Shown: positions 1 through 11,962 of the stretch, in pieces | Layout: every line of letters starts with the position of its first letter | Position numbering within the stretch: position 1 is the first letter of the stretch | Program-made: the position numbers and the translations under genes | From: Oryzias latipes | Taxonomy: Eukaryota > Chordata > Actinopteri > Beloniformes > Adrianichthyidae | DNA: 64,000 bases | Reading direction: 5' to 3' | NCBI RefSeq assembly: GCF_002234675.1 | Contig: NC_019871.2 | Span: 19,810,604 to 19,874,603, forward strand | The notes under the pieces: model-generated | Database searches by the model: none | What the model saw: the letters and a program-made list of their open reading frames with translations, nothing else | Told to the model about the DNA's origin: nothing

Positions 1-520
1 TCAACCAGTCCGGTTTTCATATACAGTCAATGGTTTAAAGTGGTGATTGCAAAGAGTTGTGGGATTGAATGACCCCTTTCTCCTACCAGATAGGATGGTG
101 TATCCTCAGAAGAAGCCTCCATCTTTTTTATTTGCTAAACTGTCTTTTTCAATTGAATATTCAAGCACTTCTGGGTCATTTCAGAGAACATTCTTTCCTT
201 TCAAGTAGTTAGACCCCTCACCTCAGACAGCAGAACTGATGAACATAAATGACCCCATCAAACATTTCCTAACTGAATGCACACAAATGGATGAACCCTA
301 ACTACGAGGAACTTGTTTTTTCTCCCAACAAATTCTGGGTTTATTTTAGAGTCCAGCCACCCTCACTGTCCTCCTGCTGTGGTTCATCTTCATCCTGAGG
401 TGCTTCTACTCAAGGATCAACAGTGTATTAAAGAATACATAGCTGGAGCTGATGGGAGATGCTTAAGGAGGGGTTTACTGTACCTCAGCAACACAAAAAC
501 AGAAAAACGCTAGCAGCTAC

Positions 521-772
521 CTGTCGCAGCATCTTCAGCATCTCTGTGGCCTTGTCGTGTTTCCCCTGCTTGGCCATGAGCATCATCTCCTGGATCATTC
601 CAATGCGACGCTGATAAGGAGGTGGTGGTGATCCCCCGCGGTTCAGGCGGTCTCCTGACCTCAGCATGAGGGAGGTCAACATGTCTCCGCGCTCCTTGGT
701 GGGTGTCCTCCTCCAGCTGTGCTGAGGACTGGCTCCTCCAGGCTCCTGGCCTTTGGTCTGCTTGGCTCCCAT
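521..772 (-). CDS. lrrc75a: lrrc75a, first coding exon (partial gene)
   Basis: This exon encodes 84 residues beginning MGAKQTKGQE, with PYQRRIGMIQEMM and KATEMLKMLRQ towards the end. From memory this agrees closely with the N-terminus of vertebrate LRRC75A (FAM211A), which begins MGTRQTKGS and has PPYHRRVGMVQEL and LLQHLRQ at the same places; LRRC75B is a poorer match. The ATG is at 772-770. The exon ends in phase 0 at 521, followed on the minus strand by the donor GTAGCT. In the family the next exon starts with DLGMEGTSLDDVLYRY; I do not see it in bases 1-480, so the leucine-rich repeats and C-terminus must lie left of the window. The MGxxQTK start would allow N-myristoylation, which is only an inference. 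The role of LRRC75A is poorly known. Upstream of the ATG lies a CpG-rich stretch that is probably the promoter. Confidence 0.85.
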
Positions 773-999
773 GGTGATGGATCAGCGTGAACTCTGAAGT
801 TTAGGATGTAGGTCCCACCCAGCAGTCATGCAGTGGCAGCTTTGATAGTTGCCTGCAGATACTTTGAACATCAACAGCTGATCACATCCTAAGAGTGTCT
901 GATCAGTTTGGAGAAGGATGGAGCTATTAGAGCCATAGGAGTCCCCCCCTTCTGGTGGGAGATGTTCATCTAAAGTCCAACTTCTCTTCAATCTGGGCA

Positions 1000-1560
1000 G
1001 CTTGAAATTCCGGAAGATGCAGCTCAGGTTGGAAATAAGTCGCAGGGTCCCGCCTGCAGCATGGCCGCGCGCTCGGACGCAGCAAAGTCAGGCTGAAGGA
1101 TGCGTGAAGTGAGCTTCTTCAGCGGGAACCGCGGCCCGCCGCAGCCTCCTATCCCGAACGCCACTTCGCCGCCAAAACAAACCTTAACTACGACAGTGAG
1201 AATCCCCTTGGTTCCCCTCTAACATGAAGCCCCCCCGTCCCGGGCTAGATGCACGCGCGCATTAAGTCGACAGATCTCAGCATGAGGCAGGGCATGGCAA
1301 TGTTTACCCCCCTCATCACTCCACTCTGCCCCGTCCCTCGCGCCGCATACGCCCTTCTCTAAGATTGAATCCGGATCCGTTCAGCAGCGTGGGAGCATCA
1401 CTACCTTCTTCCAGCGGAGGAGCAGGATAAGCTCCGGCAGGAGGGCCGACCGTGGCGGGGCTTCGCTAGAACTGAACTGGATCCTGTAGAAATGCCGTAG
1501 CGGGGGCGCGCGTGCGCCCGTGATGATGGGAGGAGAAGAGCACGCGCTCCCCGGGCTGGG
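1000..1560 (-). promoter_or_regulatory. CpG-rich putative promoter of lrrc75a
   Basis: This stretch is much richer in C, G and CpG dinucleotides than its AT-rich surroundings (for example runs such as gcggcccgccgcagcc and gggggcgcgcgtgcgccc). It begins about 230 bp upstream of the lrrc75a ATG, as expected for an unmethylated CpG-type promoter. No TATA box or exact start site is obvious. The assignment to lrrc75a rests on position and orientation only. Confidence 0.5.
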
Positions 1561-3798
1561 GTTTTGTTCGCTTCACCTGAAATGTCACCAACATCCAGAG
1601 GAAAATATTCTGTTTTAGCAAACGACCACCGTTAACTTTAATGCCATTAATTCTGACAGTAAAATTTATCCTACCTTCAATCAAACACAACCTTCCAGCA
1701 ACATCGGCCTACAATAACATTAAAAAATATATCTGCCACAAAAAGTGAAATTCACCAGATTACATTCAAGGAACTAGTAGAAGGTTTATTTCACGATGGA
1801 AAAAAACATATATCTCTTAAATAAGTCTGTTTTTCACTTTAAATCATATCAACATGAATATAAATAGGCTGTTTGAAACGTCCTTACAAAAGAAATGTGT
1901 CTTTAGTACATGTACACATTACAAATACCACATTTTTTACTGGTTTCTGCAGTAAGTTAGTTGTATTGAGTTGTCAAAAACTGCACCGCCACCTGCTGGA
2001 GGGCGTGTGGAATGCAACCATCACTGAGACATTTAATTTTTTGTATTTCAACCATTAACCCATAGAAACCAATTAGTTTCAAAACTTGTCTTTCAAAATA
2101 ATGTTTTTGTGTTTTTACAGAAAAATTTATCTTCGGTGTTTATTAAGATAAATATTTTATCTGAGTAACTTATTTAGGAACTACAAACGCAAGCAAATTA
2201 CAAGGCATTCGGCGATTGGAAACTGATTAAAAGCCACAACATTTCCGCGTCTAGGATGAACAGTTAATGTTTGTTTGTATTGGTTCAGAAAATGAATTTT
2301 AACACAAGAATCATTCAGTTGCTTCTGCTGCACGTAAAGCTGCAGAAACAGGCAGGGACCGTCAACAAATTACACCAACACCAACTACATCCCACTCATT
2401 TCCATAAATGCAGACTCAATAAAACTGCAAAATTAATAGAAAAAGATTGTTTTCTATTAAGGTAAACCACAGCACTTTGATGACATCTTGTTTTTCGAAA
2501 TAATTTCCCTTTTTTTTAAAAAAAATTTGCTTTACAGATTTTCTTGTTTCTTTAAGATTTGTTCTACGTTTGAGTTTTCTTTTAATTTCCCAAAATGTTT
2601 CCGATTTTTTTCGGTGACAGTACACGATAAGATACAATTTTTTGTTTTTCATGGTAATTTTGTTTTCACAAACCTTTAATTTACGACCAAAAATTAGTTA
2701 AGAAGTCAAACTGGGGAGTGAGGGGATTAAGGAAAAGTCAAAAAGTTCTGGACACATCCTGGCGTTTGGTCAGTTCTTATTTACTGATCAGCTTGTTTTT
2801 TTGCGCTTGTATTTTACAACAAAAGAAGCCTGAAAAAAATGTGTTTTGAAGAAAATTTGACAGATATCCCTTCTTGAAAAACACCTTTTCTTTTTAACTG
2901 AAAGCAATAGGTTTCCATTACAACCTACACATTTTCCTAAAAGTCGATCTGATCCACAAATACAATGAGATTAAGCTTGAGATTTCGTTTACTTTTGGGA
3001 AAAAGCTTCCTTAATATTTGACAACAGGGTCTGATAATCCAGAATGTGAATAAAATACTTTTCCACATAAAAGTTAAATACCAAAACAGCCCACTTTCTA
3101 AAGCTGACATGTAAAAACAAACAACCAAACAAATTGTTAAAAGGCATATTTATTTGCTCTACTTTTAATTACATCCTTATTTACAGTTTTCCAACAATCT
3201 TCAATTCTCCAGCTGAATTTAGAACTGTTGTATTTTGCTGGAGAAACGTTAGACTTCTTGAACGGTCACACAGTAAGCCACAGACATCCAACAAGTCCAG
3301 AACGAGCCAGGATGAGGTCTGGATCCTGTGGGAGCAGGAAGGATGTTGGCTAAAGCTTCGTCGCACCCTCATGAATGAATTTACTGTATTATTGTGCTAC
3401 TTTAGTCACATTTTTTAAGCATATAAAGCTCAACAGCTCCCTGCTGTTGCAGAGGAAACACCATCATGTCGTACCCGTCTGCATCGGGTTTCCATTTCAC
3501 AACAAGCCTGTGTGACGTTTCCTCTGCTTCATTGCTGGATCACATGATTTTTAATGGCTCTGCTGGGCCATGGAGGGCTGATGAACATCATGGCAGCAGA
3601 AAAGAGGTCCAGAAAGGTGGAGAAATTCACAAACCAAACAGAAAACGATAGTTTGGTAAAATGGAGAGATTATCCACAAATGAAGACAAAAACAGTTTGT
3701 CTGTTTGCACAAACCCCAGGTTAGCAGACCTGTTCAAAACAACCAGATCAATATTTTAGGCACTGCATGTCCAGACAAGCCCCATCAGCTTGGTGAGT
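1561..3798. other. Intergenic stretch without a recognised gene
   Basis: AT-rich sequence between the lrrc75a promoter region and the poldip2 3' end, with T- and A-runs around 2500-2650. Short open frames occur on both strands, but none has recognisable protein similarity or a splice pattern. The part right of about 3100 could belong to a longer poldip2 3' UTR. Confidence 0.5.
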
Positions 3799-3804
3799 TT
3801 TATT
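3799..3804 (-). terminator. Candidate poldip2 polyadenylation signal
   Basis: The hexamer AATAAA lies on the minus strand about 255 nt downstream of the poldip2 stop codon. It is the first perfect hexamer found downstream of the stop. Cleavage site and use are not shown by sequence. Confidence 0.45.
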
Positions 3805-4057
3805 TTCCTCTCAGCTTTGGCGTGAACATCTCTTCAAACCTAATCCAGGCTTGAAAAGGAAAACTATCCTTTGGGGGAATTTGAACAAAACTAGATGAAT
3901 TTGACCATCGCTGATTCTCTGGTGGTTTTCCAGATGTTCTTGTTTGACCTGACTGATACTGAATGCTCTGCATGAACACAGAGGAGGGGCGAGTCCAGAT
4001 AGGAGGACGACCCAGCGCAGACACGGTGCCTGGGTCCTCAAAGGGGAGAAGCAGCTG

Positions 4058-7000
4058 TTAGAAAGTGTAGCCAGCAGGGGGCGCTTTGTCGTCTTTGTTG
4101 CTCTCAAGGGAGAAAGGAGGAATGCGGACGTCAAAGTGGGACCCGTCCGTTCTTTCAATGCGAAAGGTCCCCCTAAAGAAAGAAAACCAAAATGAGGAAT
4201 TGACTGAAAACCATGACAACTTACAGTCTGGTTCTGCAGACTCACCACATGTGACCGCTGGGGGCTTGAAGGGACACATGGCTGCTATACTGGAAAGCTG
4301 GCTGCTCTTTAGACAACACTGGCTCCTTTGAGAACAAACAAACATTTACCACAAAAATTCAGACTTGGCTGATTATATCAGAAAGTATGAAGGTGGGACA
4401 TACGTCATTGGTGTTCATTTATTATTAGTAGTAGTGTGGCGATACGGTTCGTATCACGATACACGTCACAGTACGACACATATCCCAAAAATGCAACAAA
4501 GACGATAGTGTTCCCCCGTATTAGTGCAGAATACGCTAATGCGGAGAACCACCCCCAACCCCAGCGGCCGAAGAACGTCCGTCACCAAACCGTACTATCA
4601 AAACATTTGATGCTTTTTAAAACATTTCTTAAATAACATTGGAATACTGCTCAACATTAGAGGTTTTTTTTGTTCAGAGCAATAGACTGTACTGTAGCGT
4701 ACAGTCTGTGCTCGTCGTTCGTCTTTTATCAGTTAAGAGAGAGAGGTCCCACAGCCAGATTTGGGTGTGGGGCATGGCGCGTCAGTCCGGAAGGGAAACT
4801 AATTCTGACAGGGGAAACGTATCTTGGCACAACACGGGTTTCATCCATCATTCATCCATCTAGATCAGTTTATTTCAACCTTTTTTGAGCCACGGCACAC
4901 TTTAACCTAGACAAGAATCCCACGCTCACTTCTCTGAGCTTCATTGTTTAGTTCACTTTTTCCACGGTCTGATACCGGATTCTGTGGAAAGCTACAGCGC
5001 TAAAGACGAGCTTTAGATGTTAGTTTTGTTGGAACTGAGAGACTTTATGAGCAGAATCAGAACAAGGAAGTAAAGACTTTAACCACTTCTGATTGGTCAG
5101 ACTGATGACATGTGATTAAGCCTCCAAGAATGATTGGCGGAGACAGTTAAAGGGGCGGGACTTTTCCTAAAACAGTTATAGCTGCAGCTAAATCGCGGTA
5201 CCGTCATTCTTATCAAAATGTCTTTAATAGAATCAAATAAACGCAAAGAAAAAAAAGTATTTTGTGATCTTTCATATTTGTAACTACTCTGTGTTTTATC
5301 AGGGCCCGTTTGGATGAACAATAAGCTGAAATCCTGGAGATGGGAAATGTTTTTAGATCAGTTAATGAGGGCCATTTCCCACGGCACACCTGACCATCTC
5401 CCACGGCACACTGGTTGAAAAACACTGCTGTAGAGGATAATTATTCTTTGTGGCCATGTTCCTCAGAGTTTCAGGATATTTTACGTCTGAGTCAGCTGAT
5501 GCCATTTCTCCATGCAGGGGCACAAACTTCAGCCGGTAGTGATTCAGGAACTGGTAGAAGCAGCTCTTGGAGGCCGACAGGCTGGCGTGCTCTTCATCTC
5601 CGCTCCCCTCAGAAATTCGCGTAGCAACTCCTAATTGGACGCCAAAGTCTCATGCAAGCGTCTTGAGTTGTCTGAGTTTTTGTGATAAACCGGAGGAGTC
5701 ACGTGACAGAAAAAAAAAAAAAAAATCAGCGAATGCGTGAAACAGCGAATATTGAAATGCGAATAAGCGGGGGAACACTGTATTTCATGATTTTTTTCAA
5801 GAGTATGCCTTTAAATAAACTTTGTCTGAATATTAATACCCCTTTAAGATGATCAAAACTAAACAAACTAAATTTATTTATTTATCAGAACATTAAGCTC
5901 TGTATCTCACAAGTCGCTTTTACCAAAGCAAATTCCATGAGCTTTTATTTTGGTAAACCATTAAATATATTTTCATCACTCAATGTTGTCTGAATTCTAA
6001 AAATATTTCAGTATAAAAAAAGAACCAAAATGGGCTTCAACCAAAAAGGTTTTATAAATATGGATAAAAAAAGGGCTATTTATTTCAAACACTGTTCATG
6101 AATTTAGCAAATGGCAGCTGGATTAAATGATTTACAATACCAGTATTGCCAAATGAAATAATCAACGTTTTTCTACATAGCCTAGTAATGTGTGTTTGTG
6201 TGTGTGAGTGTGCGCTGACCCTGCCGACCACGCCTCGTCCCCGAACCGTCTCCAGGGTTCCTGACAGGCTGAAGATCCTCCAGTGTCTCTCTCTCAACTG
6301 GACCACCTCATTTCCCAGGTTCTCCAGACGGATGCAGTAGCGCCACTGCAGTGACATCACACACATGCTTACACGCACGCACACACACACACAAACAAAC
6401 ACAGGGTTTTCAGCTGTGTTAACCTCCTGCTGTCACAGTCTGGTACTTACCCAGTACACGTGAGAGTTCTGAGCCTCCTGAAAACATCAAAAATGTTTGC
6501 ATTAGTCAAGTTTACTTTCTGCAGAAACTTCTGCCTGTTAGAAGAGACTCGAGGAGCCAACAAGAACCAACAGCACCGCCGCTGATGAGGCTTGTGGTGC
6601 TGACAAGAGGAGTTTGTAACAAAGCTGTCCTGTACCCTCATTCCCATGTAGAAGGGGATGACTGTGACTCGGATGTTCTCTGTGGTCTCCCTGTGGACGT
6701 CCGACAGCTCCAGCCACGGGTGGTTCTTCTCCTGCCACGCCTTCAGGGTGTCTCTGGCAGTAAACGGAGGAGCTATGATGACCAGGAAAACACAAAACTG
6801 TCAAGCTTTTTACGATTCGCTGCGTTTCAAGCTGCTATATAGACACAGGAAACATCTCAAGTTTATGGTAACTGTGTTTGGTCTAAATGTTGGTTTTATA
6901 AAGTATAGGATCACTGTGAAAAAATCAGATATACAGTAAAAGCGACGGTTTGCTTAGGAGAAGGTTTTTTTCTTAAAGTCATAATCAGGATTTATACAGA

Positions 7001-10000
7001 TTTACATGGATATTTGCAAATGACGGAGCAGCACTCACATTTAGTGGGGTTATACATGAGAAAGCGTTCAAAGAGCTCATGCTGGATGGGGATCTGCTCC
7101 GTGGAGTAATATGGTAGGATGTCTTCATGACTCACATAGTCCAGACCTGGAGGAGGATAAGCAGCGTGAGAACAACAGCAGAAGACAGAAGGTCCAACAT
7201 CCATGACGCTGAATATCAGAGCACGGATGAAGATGACTTTTGCTGGAACAGACTCTGAATGTTGTTCTTTTTTTCTGATGAAACATCTCCACCGTCAGAC
7301 CGCAGGAAGGAAACTACAGACTAGGGCGTCTCCGTACCTGGGATGGCGTAGAGCGCTCTGCTGTCGTCATGGTTGGCCAGAAATGTCACCGCCTCGGTCT
7401 GAGACCTCTGAGACTGACAACACACAACACTGAGTTACAGCCTGACAGCATGTGTGTGTGTGTGTGTGTTACTAAATACACAATTATTGCCATTTTGACA
7501 CAAGTTTGAATAACAAATTACATTTATTGCTCATTTATTAGAATAATAAATAAATATATAATTCAGGTTGAATTAGAGATTAAATACTTTTGTTTGTCTA
7601 AGACTGATTTTAATGTTTGACTATACATTTCTCTCTTTTCCCCCTAAAACAATCAGTAATCTGTGTGTAAAACAACAGTCAGAACCACAGACGACCACAG
7701 ATGCCATCCTCCACAAAAACCACCTCCACAGCATCTTTTATGTCTTCATGACAATGTAGACCAATCAAAGTCCATGGTAATGGCAACACTACGCAGTGGT
7801 CCTTCCCTTTGCATTGAGTCATTTGTCTGATGTGTCTCTGATGTTTTTCCTAATTCTTTTCATGATTTTAGAGGTTTAAGTACTATTCCTTAAGCTATGT
7901 TCACACCAAATGCGATTTGTGTGCCGGCGGTGTGCAGTTTCAACGTTGAGTCAATGTACAGACGCGATCAGCGGTCGATCACCGTGTTTTGAGCCTCAGG
8001 CTGCAGGGCGATTCACTAGCGGCATCGCGTTTTGGGCGAAAATCCTGTCGACACGATGTTTCCAGAGTTCAAAGATCTGAACTTTGGCTAAGAATCTGCG
8101 TCAACCAATCAGGAACTCAGCTTTGGCCCAGGACATGAGCAGAAAGTACAGTCCAAAAACCAACATGGATAGTTGCTGTTTGTTCTCCAAACTTGATATT
8201 TGTCTTACCTGAAAGAAACGAAAAAAATAAAGGTTCCTCTAATTTACTCTCTTTTTCCCCCTTCCTCTGACTAACGCGGAACAGATAGTGTAAAACTGGG
8301 TCACAGAGGCAGAAGTAACGCTGAAATCGCCGTCATTAGGACACAGCGGCTGCAGTAGATGCTGAACCTCGCCGTAATGGGAGAATCTCTGAACGACCTC
8401 ATGAACCCAGACACGGAGACGTGATCATCAATGCTTTTGTAGAGCTCCTCAAAATAAATAAACCTGATCTCTCTACGTCATCTTCAATAACGTAGCAATG
8501 AGGCGAAGAAAACTTTTGACAGAAACTCCTCCCTCAGGTGACGGGAGCAGCAGATTTATGAACACGTCTGGACAAGCAGCAAATTTGACGCGTGCCCAAA
8601 CAGCGAATGGAGGACGCAAATGTTCTGCACTGCGTTTGGTGTGAGTAGAGAAGACAATCATCTCAAACATCGTGCTCAACAGCACGATGTTTGAGGATTA
8701 AAACACCTGAAATCCAACTGATGGACAAGAATCCGAAACATTTAGACAAAAAAACTAAAGATAAAGATGGGACTTTAAGAGATTTCAGAAGGTGAAAGTC
8801 CTCCCTTACGATGTGAGGGCAGTCTCTGGTGTCAATCAGAACTTGGTAGTAAGTGTGAGTCTTCCCCTTCACCTCCTTGGAGCCGTGGGTTCCTGGAGGC
8901 TCAGGTTTGCTGTAGACAAAGAAAAGGGGGGAAAAAAAGATGATAATTGTCCAAAACAGAAGGAGAAAAGATTTTTTAATGGAAAAAATGGCTACCTGTC
9001 CGAGATGGGAGGGGTGACGTCTCTGTCGTAAAGACGAGCGTGCCAAGGAAACAACACGATCCCTCTGTAGCCAAACACGCTGTGGAGGAACAGCTGTGGG
9101 AACAGACGGGTCACACCAATATTACAAGCGCCAACGCCACAGCAACAGACAAAAGCATCCCTCCTGGGGAGGTCTTACCTGTCCAGTTTCATATTTTCCA
9201 TGCTGCTTCACGGCTTCAAACACCCCGACCGTCTCCAAAATCTTCCCTTCAGGCCTGTTCCTGACAAAAACAGTCTCCATGACACAACCGTCTGAACAGG
9301 TCATCAGGATCAGACCAGCTGGTCACTAATGAAGGAAGTCTACTCGTAAAAATGTTAAGAAGCACCGACACCGTCCGATCACCTGACGTCTGCTTAAGGC
9401 GCCATAATGCTGACAAACACATTTACATGCCACCACTGCCCAAGGCTGGCTATTGTGTTCTCCAGCTTTTACCTGGGCAGGTATATAGTGTGAAAAAACG
9501 CTGACAGAACGCTGGGGATGGTGAGTCTTTCGTTTTGTAAAAGAGAAACGTCAACTCTTAGCTGTTACAGCTACAGGCTCCTAACAAACCATTTCTGCTG
9601 AAGACAGAAAGTTTTGGAGTAGAGTTGCAATCAACTCCAAAATGAGACTTTATTAAGGAGCTTTGGAATGCAAGAGTGGAACTAAATACAGAAACAGATA
9701 TGAAAAAGAACTCTGATTTAGCGGTGATGATACACTACTTATAGTTCATTGTGAGTAAAGAACTGATCTCATTCTGCAATCTAAAAGCTGTAAAGCTGTA
9801 TCATCAATGCATAGATGCATAAACATTTTGGTTGGTTAAAACTTCCCACAGAGACTAAATAGCTGACATTAAGAAAGATCTGGCCCATGATATGAGCAGA
9901 GTCAATTACCTATACGAAAGCCCATTGAGTCGACTGTTGTTGTGAATTTGGGCCATACAAATAAGATTGAATTGAATCTGTAAGAGCGCTCCTTCCTGCA

Positions 10001-11958
10001 GCGAGGTGTTAGGCGTTCCATCACATCAGGGTTTCAGCTAAACTCTAGCCTCTACACTGGGCTGTGAAATGTCACTGTAGCCAAAGACAAACATACGTCC
10101 AAATTTAGCCAGAAGGTTCCAGACTAGAACCTCACAGTTCAGTGATTTCAAAAAAAATCTCCAGCAGTACTGTTCGTCCTCAAATTCTGAGCTCAACCTG
10201 AAGCCACTGAACCGGTTTTGGTTGGCCTAAAGCCTCGATATCAGATAAGCCCCTGAATATGAAACGCACATGCAGGAAACCGTGTATAAGACATGACAAA
10301 AAGCAATGTAATGCTCAACAATCTGCAGAAAATTAAATTCAATGTTGCCCCCATGCATCTGTTAGGCTTGTGTTTGATTTCTGCTCCATTAGCTAAACTG
10401 ATCTATACATTTGCTGCTGGCTCATGTACTTTCTTTGAAATACAGATGGTTAAAAGTAATTATCAGGTTAAAAGACCCCCTCCGATCATGTTTTGATCCA
10501 TTTCCTTTTATGTTTTTAAGTTTTTCCAGTGGTATTTTTGTTGGCATTATTTGATTATGCCTTTTTTAGCCAAAACCACAAAACCAAAAAAAAAAAAAAA
10601 CTGTCATTTTCTAGGACAGTCCATTAGAAATAAATGGTGTTTAGTGAGGTTTCCCTCATTTCCCATGATCCCTTTGTTAACAGACTCTCCTGCCAGCTTA
10701 CAGCCCCTCATTACGCCAACCTAACATTACTGGTGCTAACAAAAATGACGGGAAATATTTGGGCTATTCATCCGTACAAGTTTTGAGCCAGATACTATCT
10801 CTGGAGAAGAAAAAGACCACATTATGGATCCATTTGTCTGCCAGTGGATGCATCAGAATGGAGTGGAGCAGAAAGCTGGGGGCCTATCGACTGAAGATCG
10901 TCTCCAAAAACTACAAGCTTTTTGGAACTGCTTATTTTTTCGTCTGCACCCAATTCAAAATGATTTGAATTTTTATACAAGTATTCCATCGTGAAAAATG
11001 AAACGAGAACATGATAAAAAACCCCAATTTTCATTGCAGTGGGTCTGTAATGAACCTCATCCTGAAATGTTTTTAGGAAAGCAAAGCAGTTCCTGAGGCG
11101 AAATGTTTACTTTATAAAGTTGACTTCATTTCCTATGACAGAAATAAAACTGCAGAATTTCCCTCTCCATGATCTACAGTGAAATAGGTCAAAGGTCAAC
11201 CTTCCCAGTAACTGGATATGATTTTCCATTTTTATCACAGTCAATGGACATAATCTGAGAGAACAAACAAAAGAAAAATGTTAAAGGATTAAGAAAACAA
11301 AAACAAAACAGGTGTAGTATTCATGTGTTAGCAGTGTGAGTCTAAACGCAGAACAAACCAAAACTGCGTGGAACTTGTTCGGTCCGTGGGCACGTCATTG
11401 GTTGAACTCTCAATTATACCCTCGTGATATACCACGGTCAAACGAATAAAACCTCGGAACCATGAGCAGAAAAGTTCTCCTTCTCGTGGCTGCAGATCCA
11501 TGTTATCTAACATGCTAGGATTTGACTCAACAGGTCAAAAGGGTTGCTGCTAAAGCTAGTTACCATCCCGCGAGCCTTCAAGTTCTGCTGCACGAGACAC
11601 CAATAAAGGAAGAACCGAGGAAAGCAGCACTTTCGTTTCAGTGTCGTGTCTAATGCAGCTATTTTAGCTGGATCATAGCTGGGCTTGTGATGCTAGCTCT
11701 AGCGGCTCACCTAGCTTAAATCTTCGGCGTGTTACTAGCCGTGACGGAGGAGGACACGGACGGCGGCTCTTACCGTGACGACATGAACCGTCTCTGCTGA
11801 CCGCTGGCGAACGAACCACAGACGTGACATGTTTGCTGCGGTTTGTAAACGTCAAACCTACTAGAAGCTTCCGCGAAACTCAGTATTCTGTGCGTGTGCT
11901 TTCTGCTGTAAGTACTGACGCTGCTTAGCACAGCTCTGCGTAACGCACAGGCCGCCAT
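4058..11958 (-). CDS. poldip2: poldip2, DNA polymerase delta-interacting protein 2 (complete, 11 exons)
   Basis: Coding exons (minus strand): 11958-11774, 9260-9179, 9093-8996, 8909-8810, 7413-7338, 7146-7039, 6772-6636, 6477-6451, 6345-6220, 4325-4246, 4172-4058. All junctions are GT-AG and keep frame, giving 377 residues against about 368 in mammals. Matches to vertebrate POLDIP2 recalled from memory run throughout: NRPEGKILETVGVFE, GYRGIVLFPW, HGSKEVKGKTHTYYQVLID, GLDYVSHEDILPY, HPWLELSDVHRETTENIRV, RIFSLSGTLETVRGRGVVGR and SHFDVRIPPFSLESNKD. The first 60 or so residues are rich in Arg, Ser and Ala, lack acidic residues early on, and look like a mitochondrial presequence. A YccV/HspQ-like domain follows (roughly 65-190), then an ApaG/DUF525 beta-sandwich domain (roughly 245-365). 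In mammals the protein binds polymerase delta p50 and PCNA, modulates PrimPol and NOX4, and acts in mitochondria with CLPX. The start MAAC matches mammals; an in-frame GTG lies five codons upstream. Exon 8 has only 27 nt. Intron 1 (2.5 kb) and the intron at 4326-6219 carry repeats. Confidence 0.97.
4506..5782. mobile_element. Decayed inverted-repeat DNA transposon, possibly Tigger/pogo-like
   Basis: The left end reads TAGTGTTCCCCCGTATTAG and the right end is close to its reverse complement, ending in gcgggggaacactgta. Both ends are flanked by TA, as in Tc1/mariner-type insertions, and CAGTGTTCCC ends are common in pogo/Tigger-type elements of fish. No transposase frame survives. The element lies inside the last-but-one large intron of poldip2 and contains a second element at 4868-5430. 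The class is an inference from end sequence. Confidence 0.45.
4868..5430. mobile_element. hAT-like non-autonomous element nested in another transposon
   Basis: The left end has TTTCAACC followed by gagccacggcacac; the right end has cacggcacactggttgaaaaacactg. Thus GGTTGAAA/TTTCAACC and the GTGCCGTGG block form imperfect terminal inverted repeats. CAGTGTTTTTCAACC ends are typical of Charlie-type hAT elements. No coding capacity remains. It sits wholly inside the 4506-5782 element, so it is the younger insertion of the two. Confidence 0.45.
6189..6213. repeat. (TG)n microsatellite
   Basis: Imperfect TG tract immediately beside the donor of poldip2 coding exon 9, which ends at 6220. Confidence 0.8.
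6371..6403. repeat. (CA)n microsatellite
   Basis: ACAC/ACGC/AAAC tract in the short poldip2 intron between coding exons 8 and 9, just upstream (in the minus sense) of the exon 9 acceptor. Confidence 0.8.
7451..7469. repeat. (TG)n microsatellite
   Basis: Short pure TG tract in the poldip2 intron next to coding exon 5. Confidence 0.8.
7895..8648. mobile_element. Non-autonomous inverted-repeat element (MITE-like)
   Basis: The left end contains TTCACACCAAATGCGA and the right end contains the near-complement tgcgtttggtgtga, giving terminal inverted repeats of about 20 bp around a 0.75-kb interior without coding capacity. It lies in a poldip2 intron. The TTCACACC core also occurs at the ends of the element at 28478-29169, which suggests related families. 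I could not recognise a target-site duplication. Confidence 0.5.
9880..9985 (+). mobile_element. LINE 3'-end fragment (L2-like tail)
   Basis: The sequence ending atacaaataagattgaatt followed by gaat units looks like the short-repeat 3' tail of fish L2-type LINEs (GAATT repeats after an ATACAAATAAAATTG-like block). Only the tail is visible. It lies in poldip2 intron 1. Confidence 0.4.
10468..11050. mobile_element. Possible TTAA-type non-autonomous DNA element
   Basis: The left end reads TTAAAAGACCCCCTCCGATC and the right end is its imperfect complement (cattgcagtgggtctgtaa). A piece of what seems to be the same end (cattggagtaggtctttaa) recurs at 35067-35086. A short internal open frame at 10759-10968 has no recognised similarity. 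It lies in poldip2 intron 1. Confidence 0.35.
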
Positions 11959-11962
11959 CTTT
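11951..11962 (-). promoter_or_regulatory. YY1-type motif over the poldip2 start codon
   Basis: On the minus strand the sequence AAGATGGCGGCC contains the poldip2 initiation codon (ATG at 11958-11956). It matches the YY1 consensus AAGATGGCGGC. In vertebrates such sites often sit just downstream of transcription starts and may overlap the first codon. Function here is inferred from the motif only. Confidence 0.5.
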
